Assembly (NCBI GenBank): GCA_011053145.1
Contig: DRLC01000183.1
Location: forward strand, 1 to 41,369
From: Planctomycetota bacterium
GTDB lineage: Bacteria; Planctomycetota; UBA1135; GCA-002686595
Reading direction: 5' to 3'
Length of the DNA: 41,369 bases
The notes under the pieces were generated by a model. It had not been told where the DNA came from. It saw only the letters and a program-made list of their open reading frames with translations, and did no database searches. Position 1 is the stretch's first letter. Every line of letters starts with the position of its first letter. Both the position numbers and the translations under genes were made by a program. Positions 28,923 to 37,277 of the stretch are shown piece after piece.

Positions 28923-28940
28923 GCCCCACACCCGTGGGGC
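28923..28940 (-). promoter_or_regulatory. Hairpin in the dnaK leader
   Basis: GCCCCAC (28923-28929) and GTGGGGC (28934-28940) form a perfect 7-base-pair stem with a 4-base loop, five bases upstream of the ribosome site. It occupies the place where the CIRCE operator often lies, but its sequence does not match CIRCE. It does not cover the ribosome site. Confidence 0.5.
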
Positions 28941-28955
28941 TCGCCCCGGGCCCAG

Positions 28956-28971
28956 AACAAACCCCGTGCCA
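28956..28971 (-). promoter_or_regulatory. Sigma-54-like promoter upstream of dnaK
   Basis: The minus strand reads TGGCACG, GGGT, TTGTT. The -24 half matches the sigma-54 consensus TGGCACG fully, and spacing to the -12 half is exact, but the -12 GC dinucleotide is GT. A start near 28945 would give a leader of about 38 bases. The adjacent NtrC-type activator is circumstantial support; one important base deviates. Confidence 0.4.
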
Positions 28972-29062
28972 AGGGTCCGCCGGGTCCCAGGGCCTCGGAA
29001 ACAGGCCCCCCGGGGCACTCGGAGGCGGCAAGCCTGCACAACTGACAGTCCCGTGAGGTGTC

Positions 29063-29083
29063 CTGCCAGCGTGGCAGCCACGC
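29063..29083. repeat. Overlapping palindromes between dnaK and the NtrC-type gene
   Basis: GCGTGGC, A, GCCACGC (29069-29083) is a perfect 15-base palindrome; overlapping it, CTGCCA, GCG, TGGCAG (29063-29077) makes an alternative hairpin. It lies about 118-138 bases upstream of the proposed dnaK sigma-54 start, where an activator would bind, but it is also 6 bases past the regulator stop, where a terminator would lie. No U tract follows. Confidence 0.6.
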
Positions 29084-29089
29084 CGGGAA

Positions 29090-30481
29090 TCAGCGGATCC
29101 CGTATTCCTTGAGCTTGCGGTAGAGAGTGCGCTCCCCGACCCCGGTCAGCTTCGCGGCCCTCTGCCGATTGCCCTCGGCGAGGGCGAGGTTGGCCTCGAT
29201 CAGGTCGCGTTCGACCTCCTGGAGCGTGCGGCCGGCAAGTTCGTAGCCCCCCGCGTTCGCCCGCCGCTCGCCGCCCGCGCTCCGGATGTGCTCGGGCACG
29301 TCGTCCAGGTCGAGGAGCTGGCCCGAGGTCAGAACGACCATGTTCTCGATCGCGTTGCGCAACTCGCGAACATTCCCGGGCCAGTCGTAGCGGACGAGAG
29401 CGGCCCGCGCCTCGGGGGTGATGCCGGTGACATCCCGCCCGTGCTCCTCCGCGAGGGTGTGGATGAAATGGTCGATGAGCAGGGGCACGTCCCCGCTGCG
29501 CTCCCGGAGCGGAGGTAGCTCGATCGTCACGACCTGGAGGCGGAACAGGAGGTCCTCCCGGAACTTGCCCTCCTCCACCCGTTCGCGCAGGGGTTGGTTC
29601 GTCGCGGCCACCAGACGGATGTCGACGGGCCGAACCTGACTTCCCCCCACCGGCTGGACCTCGCGGGTCTCGAGAACGCGCAGCAGCTTCGCCTGGGTCT
29701 CGAGGGGCATGTCCCCCACCTCGTCGAGGAACAACGTGCCACCGTCGGCGTGGACGATCATCCCCTCCTTCGCTCCGACGGCACCGGTGAAGGCCCCCTT
29801 GACGTGGCCGAACAACTCGGACTCGATCAGCCCCTGGCTCAGCGCAGCGCAGTTCACGGCCACGAACGGCTTCTTGCTGCGGGGCGAGTTCGTGTGGATC
29901 GCCCGGGCGACGAGCTCCTTCCCCGTCCCGCTCTCCCCGAGCACGAGCACCGTCGCGTTCGTGCGCGACACCTGCTGGAGGATGTCGAACACGCGCTGCA
30001 TCGGAACGGAATGACCGACGAGCCCCTCGAAGCCGTAGCGCTTGTCGAGCTGGCGACGCAGTTCCCGGTTCGTGCGGCGCAGCTCCGCCGCCTCGAGGGC
30101 GCGCGCCAGACGCGTCCTGAGTTCCTGGATGTTGACCGGCTTGGTCAAGTAGTCGGAAGCTCCGCGACGCATCGCATCGACGGCGGTTTCGACCGAGGCG
30201 TGACCGGTGATCAGGAGAACGATCGCCTGGGGCTGCAGCCGAGATGCCTCGGTCAGAACACTCATCCCGTCGCCGTCGCGCATCACGAGGTCGGTGAGGA
30301 TCGCATCGAAGGTGTGCTCCTCCATCAATGCGACGGCCTCGCGCCCCGAGTGAGCCACACGACAGTGCATGTCGTCGATCTCCAGCCCGTCCGCGAGCGC
30401 CTCCGCATGGGAAGCATCGTCGTCGACGATCAGCACGCGCACGGAGCCCCCGGTCGGCTGGGTCTCGTCTCCACCGTTCAT
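29090..30481 (-). CDS. NtrC-family sigma-54-dependent response regulator
   Basis: The receiver domain (residues 13-130) has the acidic pair DDD near 20-22, phospho-acceptor Asp64 in [12 protein letters not shown] and Lys114 in DYLTKPVN. The AAA+ domain follows, with Walker A GESGTGKE at 182-189, the sigma-54 contact loop GAFTGA at 229-234, Walker [13 protein letters not shown] and the arginine-finger region FREDLLFRL. The C-terminal Fis-type helix-turn-helix is near 425-460 ([25 protein letters not shown]). All elements needed for activation of sigma-54 RNA polymerase are intact. The ATG at 30481 overlaps the stop of the kinase gene (ATGA). 463 residues. Partner kinase is certain from context; target genes are not. 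Confidence 0.95.
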   Translation of the reverse strand: MNGGDETQPTGGSVRVLIVDDDASHAEALADGLEIDDMHCRVAHSGREAVALMEEHTFDAILTDLVMRDGDGMSVLTEASRLQPQAIVLLITGHASVETAVDAMRRGASDYLTKPVNIQELRTRLARALEAAELRRTNRELRRQLDKRYGFEGLVGHSVPMQRVFDILQQVSRTNATVLVLGESGTGKELVARAIHTNSPRSKKPFVAVNCAALSQGLIESELFGHVKGAFTGAVGAKEGMIVHADGGTLFLDEVGDMPLETQAKLLRVLETREVQPVGGSQVRPVDIRLVAATNQPLRERVEEGKFREDLLFRLQVVTIELPPLRERSGDVPLLIDHFIHTLAEEHGRDVTGITPEARAALVRYDWPGNVRELRNAIENMVVLTSGQLLDLDDVPEHIRSAGGERRANAGGYELAGRTLQEVERDLIEANLALAEGNRQRAAKLTGVGERTLYRKLKEYGIR

Positions 30482-31278
30482 TCCGTGTCCTCCTCCGCAT
30501 CGCTGCGCACGCCGGTCAACTCGACCGCGAGCGGCAGATAGATCGTGAAGGCGGTGCCGCGACCGACCTCGCTCATGACGCCAATCCGTCCACCGTGCTC
30601 TTCCACGATGCGGCGCGCCGTGGCGAGGCCGAGCCCGGTCCCCCCCTGCTTGTCCGACCAGTATTCCTCGAAGCAGTGCTCCATCTTCTCGGGAGTCATC
30701 CCGATCCCGGTATCGGTGATCGCGATCTCGACCTCGTTGCCCACGCGTTGCACGCGGACGAGGAGTTCTCCCCCGGTCGGCATCGCATGGCGTGCGTTCA
30801 CGAGGAGATTGAGCAGGGCCTGCTTGATCTGGGCCTCGTCGACCAGCACGAGCGGGAGGCCCACCTGCAGATCGACGTGGTGGCGGATTCCGGCCTGTTC
30901 GTCCTCCGGTTCCACGAAGTCCAGGAGCTCCTGGACGATGCGCGTGACGTCCTCCGGACTGCGATTGACCTTGCTGCCGCGGGCATAGTGGAGGAACTGC
31001 TCGAGGATGCTCTCGAGGCGACCCACTTCGCGCCGCAGGGTCCGGATGCGTTTCAGCGAACGCTGTTCCCGGGGTGTGTGTTCGGGCTGATCCGGATTGC
31101 GCGCGGACGCCGCCCGCTCCCACTCCTCCTCGAGGAGGGACAGGTTGATCGACATCGTCGAAAGCGGGTTCTTGATCTCGTGGGCGAGGCCGTCGGCCAA
31201 CCGGATCAGGAACATCGCCCGGTCCGTCTCCTCACGGGAGCTGGGCTGGGTGGGCTCGGGAGCGTCCTGGTCGTCCAT
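30478..31278 (-). CDS. Soluble NtrB-type sensor histidine kinase
   Basis: Cytoplasmic kinase without any membrane helix or recognisable sensory domain. The H-box [12 protein letters not shown] has His33 (counting from the ATG at 31278); the N-box is [13 protein letters not shown]1 is ITDTGIGM, and G2 is [13 protein letters not shown]. Only about 25 residues precede the H-box, so the signal must come through a partner or through a change in protein interactions. In-frame ATGs at 31320 and 31332 would add a short basic extension; none has a good ribosome site, so the start is uncertain. The stop overlaps the NtrC-type regulator start. A divergent gene begins 117 bases away. Confidence 0.9.
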   Translation of the reverse strand: MDDQDAPEPTQPSSREETDRAMFLIRLADGLAHEIKNPLSTMSINLSLLEEEWERAASARNPDQPEHTPREQRSLKRIRTLRREVGRLESILEQFLHYARGSKVNRSPEDVTRIVQELLDFVEPEDEQAGIRHHVDLQVGLPLVLVDEAQIKQALLNLLVNARHAMPTGGELLVRVQRVGNEVEIAITDTGIGMTPEKMEHCFEEYWSDKQGGTGLGLATARRIVEEHGGRIGVMSEVGRGTAFTIYLPLAVELTGVRSDAEEDTE

Positions 31279-31395
31279 GGTCTGGGATCGGCGTCGCCGG
31301 ATGGGTCGAAGGGCCCCCATGCCCCTGTGCATCCCCGTCCGCGCCGCGATAGGCTACCGACGTTCCCGTTCCGCCGCATCCTTCCTACCGACCCC

Positions 31396-32526
31396 ATGCA
31401 CGCATCCTCCTCCGAGCCCACGGGACCGGTCAGCGAACTCGTCCCCCTCGGGGAGGGCGATCTCCCGAGCGCCTCCCTGCGGGATCGAGTCCGCGCCGCC
31501 CTCGAAGGGGGGGACCTGGTCGCCCTCCCCACCGAGACCGTCTACGGAATCGCCGCCCGAGCGGACGACCCCGACGCTCTCGCGGCCCTCGGGTCCCTCA
31601 AGGGGCGCGGACAGGAATCCCCGTTCACCTGGCACACGTCCCCCGAGCGCGCGCTGCGGAGCGGCTGTGAACTCCTGCCCCTCCTCCGGCGCCTCGCCGA
31701 ACGCTACTGGCCGGGCCCCTTGACCCTGGTCCTGCGCGGCGCTCCTTCTGAAGCGGCGCTCCTCGAACGCGACGGCTGGACCGGGGTGCGGCAGGTCGCC
31801 CATGCGGGGACGCGCGCGTTGATCGAGGAGCTCGACTTCCCGGTCGTCCTCTCGAGCGCCAATGGGAGCGGGGAAGAGCCCCTGTGTGACGCGGAGGCGA
31901 TCCGCGAGCGCTTTCCTCGCGGCCTCGCGCTGATCGTCGACGGTGGCGGGACCCGCATGCGCGAGGCCTCGGCGGTCCTCGCGGTGGGTCCCGGTCGCTT
32001 CGAACTGCTCCGCGAGGGACTGCTCCCGATCGACGACCTGCGGCGCACCGCAGGCCTCAGGATCGTGTTCGCCTGCACCGGCAATACGTGCCGATCCCCG
32101 ATGGCGGAGGGACTCGCCCGAAAGCTGCTCGCCGAGCGCCTCGCCGCCCCCGGCGCCCCCCCCGCGGATCTCGCCGATTTCGGCTTCGGAGTCTGTTCGA
32201 TCGGCATCCTCGCCGGGAGCGGTTCCCCCGCCGCGGCGCACGCGATCGAAGTCATGGGGGAACGGGGGATCGACCTCAGCGCCCATCGCTCCCAGCCCGC
32301 CCATCCGGAGACCCTGATGCGCTCCGACCGGATCTACGGGCTCACCGGGTCCCACGTGCACGCCCTGCGCCAGGCCCTTCCCCCCTCCCACGCCGACCGG
32401 GTCGCCCTCCTCGACCCGACGGGAGCGGACATCCCCGATCCGATCGGTGGATCGAGGGCGGACTATGCGGCCTGCGCCGCGGCGATCGAACGCGCGATCC
32501 TGGCCCGCGCGAAGGACTGGGCGTAG
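31396..32526 (+). CDS. Fusion of Sua5/TsaC (threonylcarbamoyl-AMP synthase) and YwlE-type low-molecular-weight phosphatase
   Basis: Residues ~25-215 form a YrdC/Sua5 domain (ALPTETVYGIAARA, SLKGRG, YWPGPLTLVL, VVLSSANGSG) that makes threonylcarbamoyl-AMP for the t6A modification of tRNAs. Residues ~222-376 form a low-molecular-weight phosphatase with the P-loop CTGNTCRS (Cys227, Arg233) and the general-acid Asp in DIPDPIGGS. The Thr at position 231 matches Thr11 of YwlE, which selects phosphoarginine over phosphotyrosine, so the phosphatase is probably a protein-arginine phosphatase. In Bacillus the two activities are neighbouring genes (ywlC, ywlE); here they are one 376-residue chain. No interruption or frameshift. 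The Sua5 domain is of the short TsaC type, without the C-terminal Sua5 region. Confidence 0.88.
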   Translation: MHASSSEPTGPVSELVPLGEGDLPSASLRDRVRAALEGGDLVALPTETVYGIAARADDPDALAALGSLKGRGQESPFTWHTSPERALRSGCELLPLLRRLAERYWPGPLTLVLRGAPSEAALLERDGWTGVRQVAHAGTRALIEELDFPVVLSSANGSGEEPLCDAEAIRERFPRGLALIVDGGGTRMREASAVLAVGPGRFELLREGLLPIDDLRRTAGLRIVFACTGNTCRSPMAEGLARKLLAERLAAPGAPPADLADFGFGVCSIGILAGSGSPAAAHAIEVMGERGIDLSAHRSQPAHPETLMRSDRIYGLTGSHVHALRQALPPSHADRVALLDPTGADIPDPIGGSRADYAACAAAIERAILARAKDWA

Positions 32527-32542
32527 CCCGGGAGGCGTGAGA

Positions 32543-32563
32543 AGGCCCCTTCCTGGAGGGCCT
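32543..32563. terminator. Hairpin between convergent Sua5-YwlE and ptsN genes
   Basis: AGGCCC (32543-32548) pairs with GGGCCT (32558-32563) around a 9-base loop, in the 69-base gap between two converging genes. There is no clear T-run, so this is a modest bidirectional terminator candidate. Confidence 0.4.
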
Positions 32564-32595
32564 AGATGGGAGAGGGGGGCGCCTCCAGCGCCTGG

Positions 32596-33069
32596 CTAGT
32601 GGGTCTCGGCGGCGGTTCGACCGAGGACCGCCCAGGCTTCGTCGGGATCCTGGGCCTCCAGGAGGGCGTCCCGGATTTCGGAGTGGGCGAGGACCCGAGC
32701 GATGCTCGCCAGGGTCCGGATGTGGACCAGCTTCTGGGCGCGCGGAATCAGGAGCAAGACGATGAAGCGGGCCGGGCTGCCGTCGATCGACTCGAAGTCG
32801 AGCCCCTCCCCGAGGGTGATCGCGAGGCACCCGACGAGCTCATCGAGCTGGTGGACGGCCGCATGGGGGATCGCCACACCATGCTCCATGCCCGTGGACA
32901 TGGACCGCTCGCGATCGAGGAGCGCTTCCAGGAGCTCCGCGCGGGCCTCGGTTGGGATGCGCTCGCGCTCGGCGAGGTGCCCGACCAGGCGCTCGATCGC
33001 ATCCCACTTGTCCGCGGCCTCGAAGCCGACGAGGATGTCCTCGCGCGGAAGCAGTTCCTGGAGATTCAT
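32596..33069 (-). CDS. PtsN-type EIIA (PTS fructose/nitrogen-family IIA domain) protein
   Basis: A 157-residue PTS EIIA domain of the Fru/Ntr type. The phosphorylated histidine is His69 in GMEHGVAIPHA, and the core shows LLEALLDRERSMSTG, LVGCLAITLGEGLDF and IVLLLIPRAQKLVHIRTLASIARVL. The start is the ATG at 33069 (MNLQELLPREDI); the frame is open for another 165 bases but the added residues are not EIIA-like. No membrane EIIB/EIIC, HPr or EI gene is in the window, so it may act in a nitrogen-type regulatory phosphorelay (as PtsN does with PtsP/NPr), which is inference. It is convergent with the Sua5-YwlE gene and divergent from gspD. Confidence 0.88.
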   Translation of the reverse strand: MNLQELLPREDILVGFEAADKWDAIERLVGHLAERERIPTEARAELLEALLDRERSMSTGMEHGVAIPHAAVHQLDELVGCLAITLGEGLDFESIDGSPARFIVLLLIPRAQKLVHIRTLASIARVLAHSEIRDALLEAQDPDEAWAVLGRTAAETH

Positions 33070-33306
33070 GTCCGGAGTCTGGAGGATGGGCGCCGAAACC
33101 GAAAGGCCCGCCCCGTGGTTCCGCCCAGCCGGGAAGAAACGGGGACGGACGGCGTCGGCAGCGCATTCTCCCCGGCCCCCGAACGCCACCGCGCGCCTTT
33201 GCTTTCCACCCCCCACATGCCTAGGCTTCCGCAAACCTCCCCGCCCGCGAACCTAATCCCCTTCTCGACAAAGGGATACAAGAACCGGCTCCGGCCCAAC
33301 GCATTG

Positions 33307-35535
33307 ATGAAGGCGCTCCTCAGCCCGATCGCTCTGATCCTCCTCCACGGCCTGTCCTTCGCCCAGGACGCGGGCCAGGAGATCCCCCCCATTCAGGATG
33401 CGGGAAACGATTACATCCTGAACTTCTCCGAGGACCCCAGCGAGCGCATGACCCTGGAGGAGTTCGTCAAGCTCTGCCAGGAGGCGACCGGACTGAACTT
33501 CACCTACAACGACCAGACCCAGTCGAGCCTCTCGACGCTCAAGGTGGTGATGTTCGGGCCCAAGGTGATCCCGAAGGAGGACTTCTACGCGTTCTTCCAG
33601 ATCCAGATGTTCATCAACGAGTTCGTCTGCGTGGAGGTGGGACCACCGCACATCTCGGTCGTCCTGATCCAGAGCCTGACGGGCAACCCGCGCGCGGGGA
33701 ACATCAAGCAGAAGGGCATCTACGTGCTGCCGGACGCGCTCGACGACTATGCCGACCAGCCGGCGACACTGATCACGACCGTCCTCACGCTGCCGAACCT
33801 CGATGTGCGCCAGCTCTCCACTTCGCTGCGTGCGCTGCTCACCGACACGAACACCCAGACCCTCCTCCCCGCGGGTCAGCACTCCCTGATCCTCCAGGGC
33901 TTCGGCACCTACATCGCTTCCCTCGCACGACTGCTCTTGATCGTCGACGAGCGATCGGCCGAACCGGAGGACATCCTGCCGATCTTCGAGGTCATCCCAC
34001 TCGAGTACGCGGCGGCCGAGGACGTGGCCGACCTGCTGGAAGAACTCCTCGACCAGCTCAACCGAGCGGGTGGAGCGAGTCGCCGCGCGCGCGGTGACTC
34101 GCCGCAGGGAGTCGCCGGGCAAATCACCTCCCAGGACGTCACGACGACCGTGCTCGTCGATTCGCGCACGAACTCCCTCCTCGTCATGGCGATGCCCGAG
34201 GAGATGCCCCGCGTGAAGGACCTCGTCGCACGGCTCGACGTCGAGGTGATCGAACCCGAGCGCAACTTCCACATCTACCGTCTCGAGAACATCAAGTCCG
34301 AGGACATCGCGGACGTCCTCGACAACTTCCTCCAGGACGCGGATCGCGCGACCCGAAACCAGCAGGGCGGCACCGGCGGACGTGCCGCGGGAACCGGCGG
34401 GGGGACGAGCTCTCGCAACAGCGACCAGGTGGTCGTCGTCCCCGACAACAATTCCAACTCGCTCCTGATCTCCGCGAGCAAGACACGCTACGAGGAAGTC
34501 CTCGAGCTCATCCGCCAGCTCGACCGTCGCCAGGACCAGGTCCTGATCGAAACCGCGCTGATCGAGCTCACCGGAAGCGACCTCACTTCCCTCGGCCTCG
34601 AGTGGGCCCTCGCGGATGTCAAGGGGGACGGGGGCTTCGGGGTCACGAACTTCGGGCTCTCCTCGATCACCGATACCGACCTGGATGGACTGCCCGATAC
34701 GCGCACGCCGAACATCGCCCAGGGCCTCACGGCCGGGATCCTCTCGGGCGGCGACATCAACCTCCCGATCCTGGTCGCCGCGGCGCAGAACTCTTCGAAC
34801 GCGAACGTCCTGAACATCCCGTCCGTCCTCGTCAACAACAACGGCTTCGCGACCGTCGTGACGAAGGACGAGCAGCCGACGACGACGATCACGGCCACGG
34901 GCGCCACCGGCCAGACCCAGGAGAGCTTCAACGGCTATCAGGAGGCGGGCATCACCCTGTCGATCTCGCCTTCGATCTCAGCCGCCCGCTACCTGCGCCT
35001 CGACATCCACCTGCTGGTGTCGAACTTCACCGCCAGCTTCAGCAACAGCACGATCCCGCCCCCGCGGGTCACGCGCGAGATGACCACCTCGGTCAACGTG
35101 CCCGACGGGGACACGATGGTCATCGGCGGGGTGATCGCGGACATCCAGCGCGACGCGCGCGACGGGGTGCCCTTCCTGTCGGACATCCCGCTCCTCGGAC
35201 GCCTCTTCCGATCCGACTCCACGTCGAACAACCGCACCACGCTCTACTTCTTCGTGACGCCCCACATCCTCCGGGACCGCGACTTCGCCGACCTCGCCGA
35301 GATCTCCTACCAGCGCAAGCTGCAGGCCGCTGAGGTCATCGGAGGCGAGCGGGTGCGCGTCGTCGACCCCAAGTTCGGGCTCGAGGAGGACGCGGTCGAC
35401 TTCCGCAGCTTCGAGGTCCCGCTCTACAAGAGCCCCGAGCGCGGCGAGGTCGATGCCGAGGCCATCGGTCTCGATGCGGAGGCCCAGCAGGAACTCCTCC
35501 GGTCCGCAACACAGGACCGCCCCGACAGCCAGTAG
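33307..35535 (+). CDS. gspD: Type II secretion system secretin GspD
   Basis: Outer membrane channel of the type II secretion system. A cleavable signal peptide (residues 1-19, cleavage likely after SFA) starts the 742-residue protein; there is no lipobox. Periplasmic N-domain repeats follow (N0-like to about 130, then repeats carrying VIPLEYAAAEDVADLLEELL and IYRLENIKSEDIADVLDNFL, each linked to an NSLL motif). A Gly/Ser-rich insert lies near 350-370. The C-terminal secretin domain has VLNIPSVLVNNN, YQEAGITLSISPSI, VNVPDGDTMVIGGVI and the signature VPFLSDIPLLGRLFRS. The frame is open far upstream; the ATG at 33307 gives a proper signal peptide though no Shine-Dalgarno is visible. It starts the gsp operon; gspC is not seen. 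Confidence 0.93.
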   Translation: MKALLSPIALILLHGLSFAQDAGQEIPPIQDAGNDYILNFSEDPSERMTLEEFVKLCQEATGLNFTYNDQTQSSLSTLKVVMFGPKVIPKEDFYAFFQIQMFINEFVCVEVGPPHISVVLIQSLTGNPRAGNIKQKGIYVLPDALDDYADQPATLITTVLTLPNLDVRQLSTSLRALLTDTNTQTLLPAGQHSLILQGFGTYIASLARLLLIVDERSAEPEDILPIFEVIPLEYAAAEDVADLLEELLDQLNRAGGASRRARGDSPQGVAGQITSQDVTTTVLVDSRTNSLLVMAMPEEMPRVKDLVARLDVEVIEPERNFHIYRLENIKSEDIADVLDNFLQDADRATRNQQGGTGGRAAGTGGGTSSRNSDQVVVVPDNNSNSLLISASKTRYEEVLELIRQLDRRQDQVLIETALIELTGSDLTSLGLEWALADVKGDGGFGVTNFGLSSITDTDLDGLPDTRTPNIAQGLTAGILSGGDINLPILVAAAQNSSNANVLNIPSVLVNNNGFATVVTKDEQPTTTITATGATGQTQESFNGYQEAGITLSISPSISAARYLRLDIHLLVSNFTASFSNSTIPPPRVTREMTTSVNVPDGDTMVIGGVIADIQRDARDGVPFLSDIPLLGRLFRSDSTSNNRTTLYFFVTPHILRDRDFADLAEISYQRKLQAAEVIGGERVRVVDPKFGLEEDAVDFRSFEVPLYKSPERGEVDAEAIGLDAEAQQELLRSATQDRPDSQ

Positions 35536-35556
35536 ACCCTCCCAGGGAACCTCTCC

Positions 35557-37263
35557 ATGGTCAGCATCTCCGACCTCCTTCTCGAGTCCGGCCTCACGCG
35601 CGAGAGGCTCGAGGAATGCAGGAGGATCGCCGGCAGCACGGGCGACTCACTCGACCGTGTCCTGCTCAGCAAGGAGTACATTCCCGAGGAACAACTGCTC
35701 GAGGCGTACGCCAAGCACCTCGGTTACGACTTCCTCGCGTCCCTGGACGGAATCCAGGTCCCGATGAGCTTCGTGGACCGCATCCCGGTGCAGTTCACGC
35801 GCAACTACAACCTGATCGCTCTGGCCGAGGAAGAGGACGGGCTGCTGCGCATCGCAACGTGCTCTCCCCTCGATCCACAGCCGATGGACGACCTCGCGGC
35901 CATGCTGCAGGTCGAGATCGAACCCGTGCTGGCGCCGCGGAGCGAGATCACGTCGCTGATCGCGCGCGCGTACCGCCACAAGGCGGACGGCGTCGACGAG
36001 GCCCTGGCCGACGTCGCGGAGGATGGCGACATCCAGGGACTCGCGAGTGAGATCGACGACGCAGAGGACGTGCTCGACGTCGCCAACAAGGCGCCGATCA
36101 TCAAGCTCGTCAACACGATCCTGTTCCAGGCCCTGAAGATGCGCACGTCGGACGTGCACTTCCATCCGTACACCGACCGCACCCAGGTCCGCTTCCGGAT
36201 CGACGGCATCCTCTACGACATGGACTCGATCCCGCGCAAGGCGCACGAGGCCATCGTCAGTCGCGTGAAGGTCATGGGCCGGATGGACATCGCCGAACGG
36301 CGCCTGCCCCAGGACGGCCGCGCCACGATCAAGATCGGGGACGGCGAGGTGGATGTGCGGATCAGCTCGGTCCCGACTTCGAACGGAGAGCGCATCGTGA
36401 TGCGTCTCCTCGACAAAACGGCCAAGCTGTACACGCTCGACCAGATCGGACTCACTCCGACCAACCTGGAAATGCTGCGGGACTACGTGACCTGGAACCA
36501 CGGCATCATCCTCGTCACGGGCCCGACGGGTTCGGGGAAGACGACGACGCTCTATGGAGCGATGGCCGAGATCGATACGACCCAGAAGAACGTGCTCACG
36601 ATCGAGGACCCGGTCGAATACTCCCTGGCCGGCATCAGCCAAGTCCAGGTGAACACGAAGAAGGGGCTGACGTTCGCATCCGGGCTGCGCTCGTTCCTGC
36701 GACAGGACCCCGACGTGATGATGGTCGGTGAGATTCGGGACCTCGAGACCGCCGAGGTTGCGATCCGCGCGGCCCTGACCGGCCACCTCGTGTTCTCCAC
36801 GGTCCACACGAACGACGCCTGCAGCACGATCACACGGATGGTGGACCAGGGGGTCGAGCCGTACCTGGTGGCGAGCTCCCTGATCCTGGTCGTCGCCCAG
36901 CGCCTCGTCCGCACGATCTGCAAGCACTGCCGCGACCTCGATCCGGTCAATGACGAGTGGGCCGCGAAGCTCCGCAAGGTGGGGCTCACCCCCGAGCAGG
37001 TCGACGGCCACGTCGCCTTCGGGCGCGGCTGTGAGGAATGCTTCCACTCCGGATTCTCCGGCCGGACCGCGATCTATGAGTTCCTGCCCGTGGACGAAGT
37101 GCTCCGGACCCAGGTCATGGAGGGTGTGACCGCTACCCAGATGAAGAAGGCCGCGATCGAACGCGGGATGACGACCCTGCGCATGGACGGCCAGGAAAAG
37201 ATCATCCAGCGCCTGACCACGCCCGACGAGGTCCTTCGTGTCACCCAGCTCGACATGGGCTGA
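35557..37263 (+). CDS. gspE: Type II secretion ATPase GspE
   Basis: Cytoplasmic hexameric ATPase that powers pseudopilus assembly. Residues 1-150 form an N-terminal domain (N1E/MshEN type: LLESGLTRERLEECRR, YAKHLGYDF). The ATPase has Walker A GPTGSGKT at 322-329, the Asp box TIEDPVEY, Walker B RQDPDVMMVGEIRD and the His box TGHLVFSTVHTND. A zinc site is formed by CKHC and CEEC near residues 455-495. At 568 residues it is like the long GspE/PilB type. An AGGGA precedes the ATG. It is 21 bases downstream of gspD; gspF follows after 14 bases. PilB is an alternative name for the ATPase alone, but the operon supports GspE. Confidence 0.95.
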   Translation: MVSISDLLLESGLTRERLEECRRIAGSTGDSLDRVLLSKEYIPEEQLLEAYAKHLGYDFLASLDGIQVPMSFVDRIPVQFTRNYNLIALAEEEDGLLRIATCSPLDPQPMDDLAAMLQVEIEPVLAPRSEITSLIARAYRHKADGVDEALADVAEDGDIQGLASEIDDAEDVLDVANKAPIIKLVNTILFQALKMRTSDVHFHPYTDRTQVRFRIDGILYDMDSIPRKAHEAIVSRVKVMGRMDIAERRLPQDGRATIKIGDGEVDVRISSVPTSNGERIVMRLLDKTAKLYTLDQIGLTPTNLEMLRDYVTWNHGIILVTGPTGSGKTTTLYGAMAEIDTTQKNVLTIEDPVEYSLAGISQVQVNTKKGLTFASGLRSFLRQDPDVMMVGEIRDLETAEVAIRAALTGHLVFSTVHTNDACSTITRMVDQGVEPYLVASSLILVVAQRLVRTICKHCRDLDPVNDEWAAKLRKVGLTPEQVDGHVAFGRGCEECFHSGFSGRTAIYEFLPVDEVLRTQVMEGVTATQMKKAAIERGMTTLRMDGQEKIIQRLTTPDEVLRVTQLDMG

Positions 37264-37277
37264 GGACCGCTCGAACC

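Noticed and set aside
28923-28940. dnaK leader hairpin as a CIRCE operator
   Set aside because: CIRCE needs TTAGCACTC-N9-GAGTGCTAA; this is a GC stem with a 4-base loop and no match.
28908-30500. Upstream extension of the dnaK frame through the NtrC-type gene
   Set aside because: DnaK has a standard N-terminus and a strong ribosome site at 28912-28917; the extension lies in another frame of the regulator gene.
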